The position numbers were made by a program, and so were the translations under genes. A DNA stretch of 64,000 bases. Source: Prevotella sp. E9-3 (GTDB lineage: Bacteria; Bacteroidota; Bacteroidia; Bacteroidales; Bacteroidaceae). Location of the stretch: assembly GCF_022024015.1 (NCBI RefSeq), contig NZ_CP091786.1, positions 2,418,001 to 2,482,000 on the forward strand. The letters run 5' to 3'. This document shows positions 1-8,937 of this stretch, in pieces; positions within the stretch are counted from its first letter, which is position 1; each line of letters opens with the position of its first letter. The notes under the pieces were generated by a model. It had not been told where the DNA came from, made no database searches, and saw nothing but the letters and a program-made list of their open reading frames with translations.

Positions 1-633
1 TATTGGGCTACCTATGCTGCCTACAAGATGAATGATGCCGTACTCACACTGCGCCATCGCCACATGGCTCTCAACGATTCAGCCAAGGCAAACTTCACCC
101 TGCAGTACATTGCTGAAGCCCGGCGTTGGCTTAACGACAAAGAACTATATGTCAAAGCATTAGAAGAAGGATTCAACCGCTATCCCACATTCAGTTATTT
201 CTTTCCAAGACTCATAGATGCGTATAGCCAAGAAGGTGAACTGGAGAAAGCGCTCCAGGTAACAGATAAGGCTATTGAAGCTTGTGATACGTGTAGTTTG
301 TACTACTTTGCAAAATCGACGATCTTGCTCCGCTTAGGACGTTATCAGGACTGCATTGATGTATGTAAACGACTACTCTCATTCTGCCCAGAATTGGCAG
401 AAGTATATTTTAATGCAGGCACGTCTTACATCAACCTTGCTCTTGAGTTGAACGAACGAAAGGATAAGAAAAAGATTCGCCAATTATATCAGGAGGCTCT
501 CCCTTATATGGAACAATACCGCCGATTGGCACCAAAAGAATTGGAAAAATGGGGATCTCCGCTTTATCGTATCTATTTCAACCTGAATATGGGCAAGCAA
601 TTTGACGAGATAGACCGATTGTTGAAACAGTAG
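1..633 (+). CDS. Tetratricopeptide-repeat protein, 5' end outside window
   Basis: The frame is open from base 1, so the gene starts upstream; 210 codons are visible before the stop. The protein is helical with TPR-like pairs (for example YPTFSYFFPRLIDAYSQEGELE and the following helices around residues 60-130), typical of protein-protein scaffolds. Positions with small residues (A, G) recur about every 34 residues. No catalytic motif is seen in the visible part. The next gene has its own promoter at 695-703, so this is probably the end of its transcript. The exact family is not recognised; TPR is the safe call. Confidence 0.75.
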   Translation, partial: YWATYAAYKMNDAVLTLRHRHMALNDSAKANFTLQYIAEARRWLNDKELYVKALEEGFNRYPTFSYFFPRLIDAYSQEGELEKALQVTDKAIEACDTCSLYYFAKSTILLRLGRYQDCIDVCKRLLSFCPELAEVYFNAGTSYINLALELNERKDKKKIRQLYQEALPYMEQYRRLAPKELEKWGSPLYRIYFNLNMGKQFDEIDRLLKQ

Positions 634-694
634 GCATGCCTGTTAAAAAACAAAAAAACAGGAATTATGACAACAGTTATTCAGCAATAATTCG

Positions 695-703
695 TATCTT
701 TGT
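695..703 (+). promoter_or_regulatory. -7 promoter element of phospho-sugar mutase gene
   Basis: TATCTTTGT matches the Bacteroidota -7 consensus TAnnTTTG and lies 50 bp before the ATG at 753. Confidence 0.6.
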
Positions 704-752
704 GTACAATATGAACATATAATATCAAAACATATTTAATTCTATAACAATT

Positions 753-2498
753 ATGGAAAATAACGAACTTATTGCCAAATGTGAGGCGATTGCCAAACAA
801 TGGCTTACTCCTGCTTTCGACGAGGAGACTCGTAAGGAAGTACAGGCCATGTTAGACAATGAGGACAAGACTGCCCTTATTGATGCTTTCTACCAAAATC
901 TGGAGTTTGGCACAGGCGGTCTGCGCGGCATCATGGGTGCTGGAACCAACCGCATGAACAAATACATTGTAGGTATGGCCACCCAAGGTTTTGCAAACTA
1001 CATCAACAAAGCTTTCCCTAACATTCAGCCAAGTGTTGTAGTGGGACACGATTGCCGTAATAATGGACGTATGTTTGCCGAGACCGTTGCTGACATTTTC
1101 TCTGCTAATGGCATCAAGGTGTACCTTTTTGAGAGTCTGCGCCCTACCCCAGAGATTTCGTTTGCTATTCGTCAGTTAGGTTGTCAGGCCGGCGTAAATG
1201 TTACCGCTTCTCACAATCCTCGTGAATACAATGGCTACAAAGCATATTGGGACGACGGTGCCCAGGTATTGGCTCCACACGACAAAGGCATCATTGACGA
1301 AGTGAATAAGGTCAAGATCGAAGATGTGAAGTTCGAAGGCAACAAGGAACTTATTGACATCATCGGTGGCGAGATGGACTGGGACTACCTACAGGCTGTT
1401 AAAGAAGCAATGGTTGACCAGGAGGTTATTCTGCGCCAGAAGGATCTGAACATCGTTTACTCTCCTATGCATGGAACTGGCCGTGTAATTATTCCTGAGG
1501 CTCTCCGCTCATGGGGATTCCAGAATATACATGTTGTGCCTGAACAGATGGTTATAGACGGAAACTTCCCCACTGTGGTAAGCCCTAACCCTGAGAATGC
1601 AGAGGCTATGACCCTTGGCATGAAACTGGGTACACGCCTGAATGCCGACCTTGTTATAGCATCTGACCCAGATGCCGACCGCCTGGCTATCGTTTGCCGC
1701 AATGCAAAGGGTGAATGGGAAATTCTGAATGGTAACCAAACCTGCATGATGTTCTGCTGGTATATCATTGCCAACAAGAAGAAGCTTGGTCAGTTGAAGG
1801 GCAACGAGTTCCTTGTAAAGACTATCGTTACTACCGAGGTTATTGCTGAGATTGCAAAGAAAAACGGTGTAGAACTGCGCGACTGCTATACAGGCTTCAA
1901 GTGGATTGCCAATGAGATCCGTATCTCTGAAGGTAAGCAGAAATATATTGGTGGCGGTGAGGAGAGCTTTGGATTCCTGCCATTCGACAAGGTTCGTGAC
2001 AAGGACTCCCCTGCTTCTATCTGCTTGATTTGTGAGATTGCAGCATGGGCTAAGGACAACGGTATGACTCTTTACGATTTGCTGTTGAACATCTACAAGG
2101 AGTACGGTTTCAGCTATGAGCATACCATCAATGTTGTTCGTCCTGGCAAGACTGGCGCTGACGAGATCAAACAGATGATGGTTGATTTCCGTGGTAATAA
2201 GGCTCCGAAGACCATTGCTGGTAGCAAGATTATTTGCACCAAGGACTTCCAAGCTCTGACAGCTACTGATGGAGAAGGAAACGTGTCTAAACTTGACATG
2301 CCTGACACTTCCAACGTACTTCAGTGGTTCTGTGAAGATGGCACGAAGGTAAGCGTACGTCCTAGCGGTACTGAGCCCAAAATTAAGTTCTATACTGAAG
2401 TTAAGGGACTGCTGAAAAATGCTGAAGACTATCCCGCTTGTGTAGCTGAAGCCAAGAAGAAAGTGGAAGCTATCAAACAGAGTCTTGGTCTTGAATAA
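753..2498 (+). CDS. Phospho-sugar mutase (phosphoglucomutase/phosphomannomutase family)
   Basis: 581 residues, full length for the alpha-D-phosphohexomutase superfamily. It interconverts 1- and 6-phosphosugars through a phosphoserine in the cytoplasm. Visible signatures: active-site loop TASHNP (S153), metal loop DPDADR (about 305-310), sugar loop GGEESFG (about 400) and phosphate loop RPSGTEPK (about 535). The family type with this length in Bacteroidota is usually annotated phosphoglucomutase, supplying glucose-1-phosphate. It has its own promoter and terminator and so looks monocistronic. Substrate preference (glucose, mannose or both) cannot be read from sequence. A second mutase, glmM, lies at 47111. 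Confidence 0.93.
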   Translation: MENNELIAKCEAIAKQWLTPAFDEETRKEVQAMLDNEDKTALIDAFYQNLEFGTGGLRGIMGAGTNRMNKYIVGMATQGFANYINKAFPNIQPSVVVGHDCRNNGRMFAETVADIFSANGIKVYLFESLRPTPEISFAIRQLGCQAGVNVTASHNPREYNGYKAYWDDGAQVLAPHDKGIIDEVNKVKIEDVKFEGNKELIDIIGGEMDWDYLQAVKEAMVDQEVILRQKDLNIVYSPMHGTGRVIIPEALRSWGFQNIHVVPEQMVIDGNFPTVVSPNPENAEAMTLGMKLGTRLNADLVIASDPDADRLAIVCRNAKGEWEILNGNQTCMMFCWYIIANKKKLGQLKGNEFLVKTIVTTEVIAEIAKKNGVELRDCYTGFKWIANEIRISEGKQKYIGGGEESFGFLPFDKVRDKDSPASICLICEIAAWAKDNGMTLYDLLLNIYKEYGFSYEHTINVVRPGKTGADEIKQMMVDFRGNKAPKTIAGSKIICTKDFQALTATDGEGNVSKLDMPDTSNVLQWFCEDGTKVSVRPSGTEPKIKFYTEVKGLLKNAEDYPACVAEAKKKVEAIKQSLGLE

Positions 2499-2542
2499 GA
2501 TTTGTTTATTCAAGAAAAAGAGATATTATCACAAAAAAGATG

Positions 2543-2570
2543 CCCCCGAAAGCTAGGAAGCTTTCGGGGG
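2543..2570. terminator. Bidirectional terminator hairpin
   Basis: Perfect 12-bp stem (cccccgaaagct / agctttcggggg) with a 4-nt loop, A-rich on the left and T/A-rich on the right. It sits between the mutase (+) and the DUF721 gene (-), so it can stop both transcripts. Confidence 0.85.
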
Positions 2571-2598
2571 TATATTATTATTGACTAGGCCAAAAGAA

Positions 2599-2889
2599 TC
2601 AATTAAACTTGATATCGGTAATTACTTGGGCCCCCACGTATTCGTTGAGTTTTTGGACAAATTCCATTCTACGCATGCTAAGGTCCTGACGAAGAGCAGG
2701 TACACTGATTCGCACGAAGAGAGTCTGATTATAAATAGTCACTCCTGTAGTATAGCGAGCAATCACTTCACCTGCTACCTTTGGCCACGATTCTACAAGC
2801 CGTTTCTGAAGCAAAGGAGTCTCCAGACCTTGCATACGCAGGTTTTTCATAATCAAGTCCTTAATGGACTGCACATCACGTCTAAACAT
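2599..2889 (-). CDS. DUF721 (DciA-like) domain protein
   Basis: 96 residues. The motif pattern LLQKRLVESWPKVAGEVIARYT followed by an NQTLFVRI strand and an LRQDLSMRRMEFVQKLN helix is the DUF721 fold. In other bacteria this family includes DciA, which helps load the replicative helicase. It directly follows recF on the same strand (65 bp gap), consistent with a replication/repair context often seen for this family. No own promoter of the -7 type is obvious in the gap, so it is probably co-transcribed with recF. Its role in helicase loading here is inference. Confidence 0.8.
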   Translation of the reverse strand: MFRRDVQSIKDLIMKNLRMQGLETPLLQKRLVESWPKVAGEVIARYTTGVTIYNQTLFVRISVPALRQDLSMRRMEFVQKLNEYVGAQVITDIKFN

Positions 2890-2954
2890 TATTATTAGTT
2901 TTTCTACTCAACAAAAAGTGACTCATCACATAAAAACTATACCTGTAAAGGCTC

Positions 2955-4058
2955 CTAACTCTTAACCTCTCCATCTTCTACATGAAAGAGCCGATAGTCG
3001 AAATGTCCCTGTTGCAAGATTTGGTCAAGGTGATCTCGGTTCGTATCAGTAATAAAAATCTGTCCAAAGCCATCACCAGACACAAGTTGAACTATTTTCT
3101 CTACACGAGTAGCATCAAGTTTATCGAAAATATCATCGAGAAGCAGTAATGGCATTGTCTTTGTGCCTGTTTGTTTAAGAAATGCGAACTGTGCCAACTT
3201 CAAAGCTATTACAAATGTCTTCTGTTGACCTTGCGAGCCCTCACGCCGCATAGGATGACCATCGAGAAGTATCTCGAGATCGTCGCGATGAACCCCATGC
3301 AACGAGTAACCTACTACGCGGTCTTTCATACGGTCACGACGAATCACATCAAGAAGAGGGCCACGCTGACAATGGGACTGATAACTGAGAGAAACTTGTT
3401 CTTTATTGCCAGAAATAATAGTATAGTACTGCTGGAACAAAGGAACCAACTGCTCTACTAAATCATTTCGCTGACGATAGATTGCTTCACCTTCCACGGC
3501 CATCTGCTCTTCCAGAATTCCCAACACCTCTGGGTCTGGTTCTGCATCTTCCATCTTTAGCATCGTATTACGCTGCTGTAAAGCCTTGTTGTAACGATTC
3601 AGCGTATCTATATACGAACGATCGAACTGCGAGATAACCACATCCATCAATCGACGACGCTCTTCACTGCCTCCTTCAATCAACAAAGTGTCGGCAGGCG
3701 CAATCATTACAATGGGAATCAATCCTATATGCTCTGATAAACGGCGATAAGCCTTCTTGTCACGTTTGAACTGCTTCTTTGTACCACGCTTCATTCCACA
3801 ATAAATTGAAATTGCTTGGTCATCAGCATTTTCCACGTAGTCTCCCTCCAACACAAAGAATGGTTCCTCATGCTTTATCACCTGTGAGTCCTGTGCCGTA
3901 TATGCTGAACGACAAAACGACAAGAAATAAATTGCATCGAGCACATTCGTCTTTCCTGCACCATTATGTCCAATAAAACAATTGAACTTGGCCGACAACT
4001 GAAGGGTTGCCTCAGCTATATTCTTATAATTCAGTATAGAGAGTCTGTCGAGTATCAT
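2955..4058 (-). CDS. recF: DNA replication and repair protein RecF
   Basis: 367 residues from the chosen start. RecF is an SMC-like ATPase that helps load RecA at single-strand gaps. Walker A GHNGAGKT at residues 30-37; signature region HREGSQGQQKTF-like (seen as MRREGSQGQQKTFVIALKLAQF) and Walker B LLLLDDIFDKLD near the C-terminus. A longer frame exists upstream to 4130 but its codons overlap the promoter at 4078-4086, so the start ATG at 4056-4058 (MILDRLSILNYKNI) is preferred. The downstream DUF721 gene probably shares its transcript. Confidence 0.95.
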   Translation of the reverse strand: MILDRLSILNYKNIAEATLQLSAKFNCFIGHNGAGKTNVLDAIYFLSFCRSAYTAQDSQVIKHEEPFFVLEGDYVENADDQAISIYCGMKRGTKKQFKRDKKAYRRLSEHIGLIPIVMIAPADTLLIEGGSEERRRLMDVVISQFDRSYIDTLNRYNKALQQRNTMLKMEDAEPDPEVLGILEEQMAVEGEAIYRQRNDLVEQLVPLFQQYYTIISGNKEQVSLSYQSHCQRGPLLDVIRRDRMKDRVVGYSLHGVHRDDLEILLDGHPMRREGSQGQQKTFVIALKLAQFAFLKQTGTKTMPLLLLDDIFDKLDATRVEKIVQLVSGDGFGQIFITDTNRDHLDQILQQGHFDYRLFHVEDGEVKS

Positions 4059-4077
4059 CAAGCGCGATAATTTTTCT

Positions 4078-4086
4078 GCAAAGGTA
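4078..4086 (-). promoter_or_regulatory. -7 promoter element of recF
   Basis: TACCTTTGC on the minus strand, 19 bp before the recF ATG at 4058. It excludes the upstream in-frame starts. Confidence 0.7.
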
Positions 4087-4171
4087 CGATTATGCAAGAA
4101 CAAAACAAAGATTTTAAATAGGAAAAACAAAAAAAGTAGACAATAAATTTCATTATATGCGATAAATTAAG

Positions 4172-4180
4172 TAATTTTGC
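4172..4180 (+). promoter_or_regulatory. -7 promoter element of TPR protein-ribH operon
   Basis: TAATTTTGC on the plus strand, 81 bp before the ATG at 4262. Confidence 0.65.
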
Positions 4181-4261
4181 GGCGCAAAAGTGTGTTTTTT
4201 CCACTCTGATAAAGCACATTTAAGTAGCATGAAAAGATAAAACTAAAAACATTAATTAATA

Positions 4262-4939
4262 ATGGCAGAAAAAACTAATAATCAGGCTGCTCCTTCTATG
4301 GAGGAGTCATTGAACAAGAGCGAGGCATTGTTCCTCCAGTACAAGAACGCTATCATTGGCTGTGTTGCAGCTATCGTAGTAATCGTAGGTGGCATTATTT
4401 GTTACAAAACCTACATTTCTGAACCCAACGAACAAAAGGCAAGCATAGCCCTTGCAAAATGCCAAGAGAATTTCCAGAACGGAAGCTATGAATTGGCTTT
4501 GAACGGCGACAGCCTGGGCAATGTAGGTTTCCTTCAGATTGCCAGCGAGTACAGTTCAACAGATGCAGGCAACTTGGCAAACCTCTATGCAGGACTTTGC
4601 TATGCCAATCTTGACAACTGGCAGGACGCAGCAACCTTCCTTGAGAAGTTTGACGGTGCTGACGACAAGATGATTTCACCTGCTGCTCTTGGTGCTTTAG
4701 GCAATGCTTATGCACACCTTGACCAGTTGGATAAAGCAGTAAGCACACTGGTTAAGGCTGCCGAAAAAGCCGATAACAATTCACTCTCTCCAACCTTCCT
4801 CATCCAAGCCGGACAGATTTTGGAGAAACAGGATAAGAAGGCCGAGGCTCTGAAATTGTACAAACAAGTAAAAGAGAAGTACTTCCAGTCAATGCAGTAT
4901 CAGAACATTGACGAATACATTGAGCGTGTTTCTGAGTAA
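4262..4939 (+). CDS. Membrane-anchored tetratricopeptide protein (YfgM-like)
   Basis: 225 residues. A soluble N-terminus of about 25 residues is followed by one membrane helix (residues about 29-50, IIGCVAAIVVIVGGIICY) and a TPR-rich domain on the far side (NLANLYAGLCYANLDNWQDA, LGALGNAYAHLDQLDKA, and others). The layout matches YfgM-type ancillary proteins of the inner-membrane secretion machinery, though that role is inference. It is followed by ribH after 41 bp without a visible separate promoter, so the two are probably co-transcribed. Confidence 0.75.
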   Translation: MAEKTNNQAAPSMEESLNKSEALFLQYKNAIIGCVAAIVVIVGGIICYKTYISEPNEQKASIALAKCQENFQNGSYELALNGDSLGNVGFLQIASEYSSTDAGNLANLYAGLCYANLDNWQDAATFLEKFDGADDKMISPAALGALGNAYAHLDQLDKAVSTLVKAAEKADNNSLSPTFLIQAGQILEKQDKKAEALKLYKQVKEKYFQSMQYQNIDEYIERVSE

Positions 4940-4980
4940 TCGATACTCGAACCAATCGATTAAAAGAAATTCTATAAAGA

Positions 4981-5451
4981 ATGGCTACTAAGAATCTCTC
5001 AGAATATAATACGGCTACAGTACCTGATGCTTCAAACATGATCTTCGGTATTGTGGTTGCCGAATGGAATCCTGAAATCACAGGTGCACTGCTTGAGGGG
5101 TGTGTAAACACTCTTGAAAAGCACGGTGCATTGCCCGAAAACATTCATGTAAAGACTGTACCCGGTTCATTTGAACTCATCTACGGAGCACGCCAGATGA
5201 CCTTAAACGATGGCTATGACGCCGTGATTGTGTTGGGTAGTGTGATTCGTGGCGAGACTCCTCATTTCGACTATATCTGTCAGGGAGTTACAGAAGGTAT
5301 AGCACGTCTGAATGCCACCAATAATATTCCTGTGGTTTACGGTCTTCTGACCACCAATGATTTTCAACAGGCCAAAGACCGCGCAGGCGGCCGTTTAGGA
5401 AACAAAGGTGATGAATGTGCCGTAGTAGCCATTAAAATGGCAAAGTTCTAA
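4981..5451 (+). CDS. ribH: 6,7-dimethyl-8-ribityllumazine synthase
   Basis: 156 residues. RibH condenses 5-amino-6-ribitylaminouracil with dihydroxybutanone phosphate in the penultimate step of riboflavin synthesis. Motifs: [10 protein letters not shown] near the N-terminus, [21 protein letters not shown] (His involved in catalysis), and [11 protein letters not shown]. Length is normal for the family. It lies downstream of the TPR membrane protein and ends at a strong terminator. No other riboflavin gene and no FMN riboswitch is seen in the window. Confidence 0.95.
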   Translation: MATKNLSEYNTATVPDASNMIFGIVVAEWNPEITGALLEGCVNTLEKHGALPENIHVKTVPGSFELIYGARQMTLNDGYDAVIVLGSVIRGETPHFDYICQGVTEGIARLNATNNIPVVYGLLTTNDFQQAKDRAGGRLGNKGDECAVVAIKMAKF

Positions 5452-5483
5452 TTACAGAACCATCAAAAAGGACAACTATAATG

Positions 5484-5520
5484 AAAATGGCGAGGTCTCA
5501 ATTGAGCACCTCGCCATTTT
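5484..5520. terminator. Bidirectional terminator after ribH
   Basis: 13-bp stem (aaaatggcgaggt / acctcgccatttt) enclosing an 11-nt loop that contains ctcaattgag; followed by T/A-rich sequence. It separates ribH (+) from the Crp-type gene (-). Confidence 0.85.
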
Positions 5521-5553
5521 TATTGTAGTTTCTAATAATATACTTTCTGGATT

Positions 5554-6156
5554 CTATTTTCCCTCCATAATCGATGCAGTACGCACGCGACTCAGCGTTT
5601 CTGGCGTCATTTGCAGATAGCTGGCTATGTAAACCAACGGTGCACGAAGAACGAGCTGTGGAGATGATTTTACCAACTTCTGATAACGATCTTGAGCGCT
5701 TTCAAAACGCAACATATCAGCACGCTGCTGACTAATAATGAGCGACTCTTCCAGAATTTTACGGAACAGGATCTGAATGTTTACGCTTTTCATAGCTACA
5801 GCCTCCAATTCAGCCTTCGGCAAAGCATAGATAAGCGTGGGTTCAAGTGCCTGAATAATCTGCGTAGAGGGTTTTTCCTTGAACAGACTTTCAATACTCA
5901 TTACTATTGTATTCTCAACGGCCATATACTCCGTCAGGTCTTTGTTGTTCTTATAATAGTATTGGCGAACCAGACCTTTCACAATCCAATAGATATTCTG
6001 ACAGGTTTCACCTTCGCTAAGAATTTTCTCTCCTTTAGCAAACTTCTTAGGCACCATCACACTCTCCAGCATATCCAACTCGTCATGGGTCATGGTGCTG
6101 TATCTTCTGGCCAGTTCGCGGGCCACGTCTCTTCTCGTTAAACTTAGGTTTGGCAT
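5554..6156 (-). CDS. Crp/Fnr-family transcriptional regulator
   Basis: 200 residues. N-terminal cyclic-nucleotide-binding-type beta barrel (KFAKGEKILSEGETCQNIYWIVKGLVRQYY) followed by a dimer helix and a short C-terminal helix-turn-helix (VYIASYLQMTPETLSRVR). This short form is common in Bacteroidota. No Fnr-type cysteine cluster is present, so an iron-sulfur sensor is unlikely. The gene follows lepA on the same strand with a 74-bp gap. Ligand and targets are unknown. Confidence 0.88.
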   Translation of the reverse strand: MPNLSLTRRDVARELARRYSTMTHDELDMLESVMVPKKFAKGEKILSEGETCQNIYWIVKGLVRQYYYKNNKDLTEYMAVENTIVMSIESLFKEKPSTQIIQALEPTLIYALPKAELEAVAMKSVNIQILFRKILEESLIISQQRADMLRFESAQDRYQKLVKSSPQLVLRAPLVYIASYLQMTPETLSRVRTASIMEGK

Positions 6157-6230
6157 AATTCAGCTACTATAATTAAAAAAATGTGGTTAGAGTTCTGTTG
6201 TCAGTATTTGTTTTACCACTCTAGGGGGAA

Positions 6231-8012
6231 TTAATCCAGTTTGAGGACAGCGAGGAAAGCTTTCTGAGGCACTTCCACATTACCTATCTGCTTCATGCGC
6301 TTTTTGCCTCGTTTCTGTTTCTCCAGCAATTTACGCTTTCGGCTCACGTCACCGCCATAACACTTGGCCAGCACATCCTTTCTCACCTGTTTCACCGTTT
6401 CACGGGCAATAATTTTGGCGCCTATGGCAGCCTGAATGGCGATATCAAACTGCTGTCTTGGAATAAGTTCTTTCAGTTTTTCACACATTCGACGACCAAA
6501 GGTCACCGCATTGTCCTGATGGGTCAGCGTAGAGAGTGCATCGACGGGTTCACCATTCAAGAGTATATCAAGCTTGATGAGTTTCGATGGACGAAACGAA
6601 TCAATATGATAGTCAAACGAAGCATATCCTTTCGAAATACTCTTCAGTTTATCATAAAAGTCAATAACAATCTCACCTAAAGGCAACATAAAGTGCAGTT
6701 CCACGCGGTTACCGCTTACATATTGTTGATCTATCAACTCGCCACGCTTATCCAAACAGAGTGTCATAATGGGGCCAATATAGTCGGCCGCGGTAATGAT
6801 GCTAGCACGAATGTATGGTTCTTCAATATGATCGATCATCACCGTATCGGGCATACCCGATGGGTTGTGCACCTCTTTTACCTCGCCTTGTTTGGTGTAA
6901 CACATATAGGTTACGTTAGGAACGGTGGTAATTACATCCATATTAAATTCACGATCCAATCGTTCCTGAACAATCTCCATGTGCAACAATCCAAGGAATC
7001 CGCAACGGAATCCAAAGCCAAGAGCTATTGAAGTCTCTGGCATGAACGTGAGTGAAGCATCATTCAATTGAAGTTTCTCAAGCGAAGCACGCAAGTTTTC
7101 ATAGTCTGTAGGATCAATAGGATAGACACCGGCAAATACCATTGGCTTCACTTCCTGAAAACCCTCAATAGCCTTTTCGCAAGGCTGAGCCACATGTGTA
7201 ATAGTATCGCCAACCTTTACTTCCTTGGCATCCTTAATACCGCTGATAATATAACCTACTTCGCCCGTTCCCAATTCTTTGCGAGGAATCATGTCCATCT
7301 TCAGGACACCCACCTCATCGGCCTCATATTCCATACCAGTGTTGAAGAACTTCACTTTATCTCCTTTGGCAATTTTGCCGTTCAACACTTTAAAGTAAGC
7401 AATAATACCACGGAATGAATTGAACACCGAGTCGAAAATCAAAGCTTGAAGCGGTTCATCGGGATTGCCAACGGGAGCTGGAATACGATCCACTACTGCA
7501 TCCAAAATATCCTCCACGCCCTCGCCTGTTTTACCACTGGCTCGCAGAATTTCTTCGCGTTTACAACCTATAAGGTCGATGATTTCATCCTCAACCTCAT
7601 CAGGCATTGCTGAAGGCATGTCGATTTTATTGATAACGGGTATGATTTCCAGATTGTTGTCGATAGCCATATAAAGGTTAGAGATGGTCTGTGCTTGAAC
7701 GCCCTGTGTGGCATCAACCACAAGAAGAGCGCCCTCACAGGCAGCAATAGAACGACTCACCTCGTAGCTAAAATCCACGTGGCCTGGAGTATCAATAAGA
7801 TTCAGGATATATTTCTGTCCGTCCTTCTCATATTCCATTTGTATGGCATGGCTTTTGATTGTTATACCACGTTCACGCTCCAAATCCATATCATCAAGCA
7901 TCTGTCCTTCAGTAACTTGAATGGTCTTTGTACGTTCCAACAAACGGTCGGCCAAGGTCGATTTACCGTGGTCGATATGGGCAATAATACAGAAATTTCT
8001 TATATTGTTCAT
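6231..8012 (-). CDS. lepA: Elongation factor 4 (LepA), GTPase
   Basis: 593 residues from the chosen start. LepA is a ribosome-associated GTPase that acts on stalled or mis-translocated ribosomes. G1 motif AHIDHGKST at residues 11-19, G3 DTPGH, G4 NKID, then EF-G-like domains and the LepA-specific C-terminal domain ([21 protein letters not shown]). An upstream in-frame start at 8039 overlaps the promoter at 8036-8044, so the ATG at 8010-8012 ([19 protein letters not shown]) is used. The Crp-type gene follows on the same strand. Confidence 0.97.
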   Translation of the reverse strand: MNNIRNFCIIAHIDHGKSTLADRLLERTKTIQVTEGQMLDDMDLERERGITIKSHAIQMEYEKDGQKYILNLIDTPGHVDFSYEVSRSIAACEGALLVVDATQGVQAQTISNLYMAIDNNLEIIPVINKIDMPSAMPDEVEDEIIDLIGCKREEILRASGKTGEGVEDILDAVVDRIPAPVGNPDEPLQALIFDSVFNSFRGIIAYFKVLNGKIAKGDKVKFFNTGMEYEADEVGVLKMDMIPRKELGTGEVGYIISGIKDAKEVKVGDTITHVAQPCEKAIEGFQEVKPMVFAGVYPIDPTDYENLRASLEKLQLNDASLTFMPETSIALGFGFRCGFLGLLHMEIVQERLDREFNMDVITTVPNVTYMCYTKQGEVKEVHNPSGMPDTVMIDHIEEPYIRASIITAADYIGPIMTLCLDKRGELIDQQYVSGNRVELHFMLPLGEIVIDFYDKLKSISKGYASFDYHIDSFRPSKLIKLDILLNGEPVDALSTLTHQDNAVTFGRRMCEKLKELIPRQQFDIAIQAAIGAKIIARETVKQVRKDVLAKCYGGDVSRKRKLLEKQKRGKKRMKQIGNVEVPQKAFLAVLKLD

Positions 8013-8035
8013 GAACAATTTTGCGCTATTGTAGT

Positions 8036-8044
8036 GCAAATTTA
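8036..8044 (-). promoter_or_regulatory. -7 promoter element of lepA
   Basis: TAAATTTGC on the minus strand, 23 bp before the lepA ATG; it fixes the start at 8012. Confidence 0.65.
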
Positions 8045-8087
8045 CAAAAAAAGGTGCAACCTCACTCCCTTTTTAGCTTTTTTTATG

Positions 8088-8096
8088 TACATTTGC
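8088..8096 (+). promoter_or_regulatory. -7 promoter element of small lipoprotein gene
   Basis: TACATTTGC on the plus strand, 18 bp before the ATG at 8115. It is divergent from the lepA promoter. Confidence 0.65.
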
Positions 8097-8114
8097 AACA
8101 AAAATTCATAAACA

Positions 8115-8504
8115 ATGAAGAAGATTATTCTTTTTGCTGCTACTCTATTCGCATTATCAGCATGCCAGGAGTCACTCGAACAGCGTGCTTTACGCACTCT
8201 TCAAGACTATTCCGATAAGAATTGTCCTATGATGCTTAGTGAACAAATCACAATGGATAGTTGCGCTTTTGAGCTTTCTACCCACACGTTGCACTACTAC
8301 TACACCCTCTCAGGGGAAATGGATAATGACAGTACAATGGATTCTGAAGCGATGCGCCAAATGTTAGTCGATGCATTAAAGAACGAGACCTCTACACGTG
8401 TTTACAAGGAGGCTGGATACAGTTTCCAGTACACTTACCATTCTCAGTCTAAGCGAGGGCAGGTTCTGTTTGATGCAACAATGACAAAAGAAGACTACCA
8501 GTAA
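8115..8504 (+). CDS. Small lipoprotein of unknown function
   Basis: 129 residues. Lipoprotein signal peptide with lipobox LSAC (Cys17). The mature part has no recognised motif; it is acidic, with a YYYTLSGEMDNDSTMDSEAM segment and a C-terminal beta-rich stretch (YSFQYTYHSQSKRGQVLFDATMT). It has its own promoter and a terminator, so it is probably monocistronic. Family not recognised. Confidence 0.7.
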   Translation: MKKIILFAATLFALSACQESLEQRALRTLQDYSDKNCPMMLSEQITMDSCAFELSTHTLHYYYTLSGEMDNDSTMDSEAMRQMLVDALKNETSTRVYKEAGYSFQYTYHSQSKRGQVLFDATMTKEDYQ

Positions 8505-8516
8505 CGAAATATATAA

Positions 8517-8569
8517 AAAAGTGAAGCGTCTGGTTGGAAAAAGAACTCAAACGTTTCACTTTATTTTTT
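8517..8569. terminator. Terminator after small lipoprotein gene
   Basis: Stem aaaagtgaagcgt / acgtttcacttt (one G-U pair) around a 21-nt loop, followed by TATTTTTTT. It lies between convergent genes. Confidence 0.75.
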
Positions 8570-8838
8570 TACTCCAAAGGAGCTGTCTTTAATCTCTCAA
8601 GTGCACGGCACAATTGATCAGGGCATGAAGTAGAACGGTTTCCACAACGGATTCCGTTGATTTTCTGAATCACGTCATCAATTTTCTGTCCTTGTACCAA
8701 TTTGCTTACACCTTGCAAATTACCATTACACCCCCCAAGGAAGAACACTTGCTGAATCACATCATTTTCATCAGCCGTTACGTCAATAAGTTTCGAGCAC
8801 GTGCCCGTTGTCTCGTATTGAATATGTTTTGTTGCCAT
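8569..8838 (-). CDS. TSCPD domain protein (TIGR03905 type)
   Basis: 89 residues. Contains the namesake TSCPDQL motif near the C-terminus and an FLGGCNGNLQGVSKL motif, both typical of this small family related to the C-terminal domain of some ribonucleotide reductases. Conserved cysteines (in CNGN, RCGN, SCPD) suggest metal or redox function, which is unproven. The stop abuts the terminator of the preceding convergent gene. A triplicated 22-bp repeat lies just upstream of the next gene on the same strand. Confidence 0.85.
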   Translation of the reverse strand: MATKHIQYETTGTCSKLIDVTADENDVIQQVFFLGGCNGNLQGVSKLVQGQKIDDVIQKINGIRCGNRSTSCPDQLCRALERLKTAPLE

Positions 8839-8869
8839 TTTAGATAATACTTTTTGCGTTTATTTGAAT

Positions 8870-8935
8870 ACGATTCTCAGTACCTTTTAACACGATTCGC
8901 AGTACCTTTTAATACGATTCGCAGTACCTTTCTGT
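8870..8935. repeat. Three tandem copies of a 22-bp repeat
   Basis: Units at 8870-8891, 8892-8913 and 8914-8935 share acgattcgcagtacctttta with one or a few changes. The array fills most of the gap between the TSCPD gene start and the DUF4421 gene stop, both on the minus strand. Confidence 0.85.
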
Positions 8936-8937
8936 TT

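Noticed and set aside
1509..2513. Long open frame antisense to the phospho-sugar mutase gene
   Set aside because: No promoter, no family motif, and fully opposite to a well-supported gene; a coding shadow.
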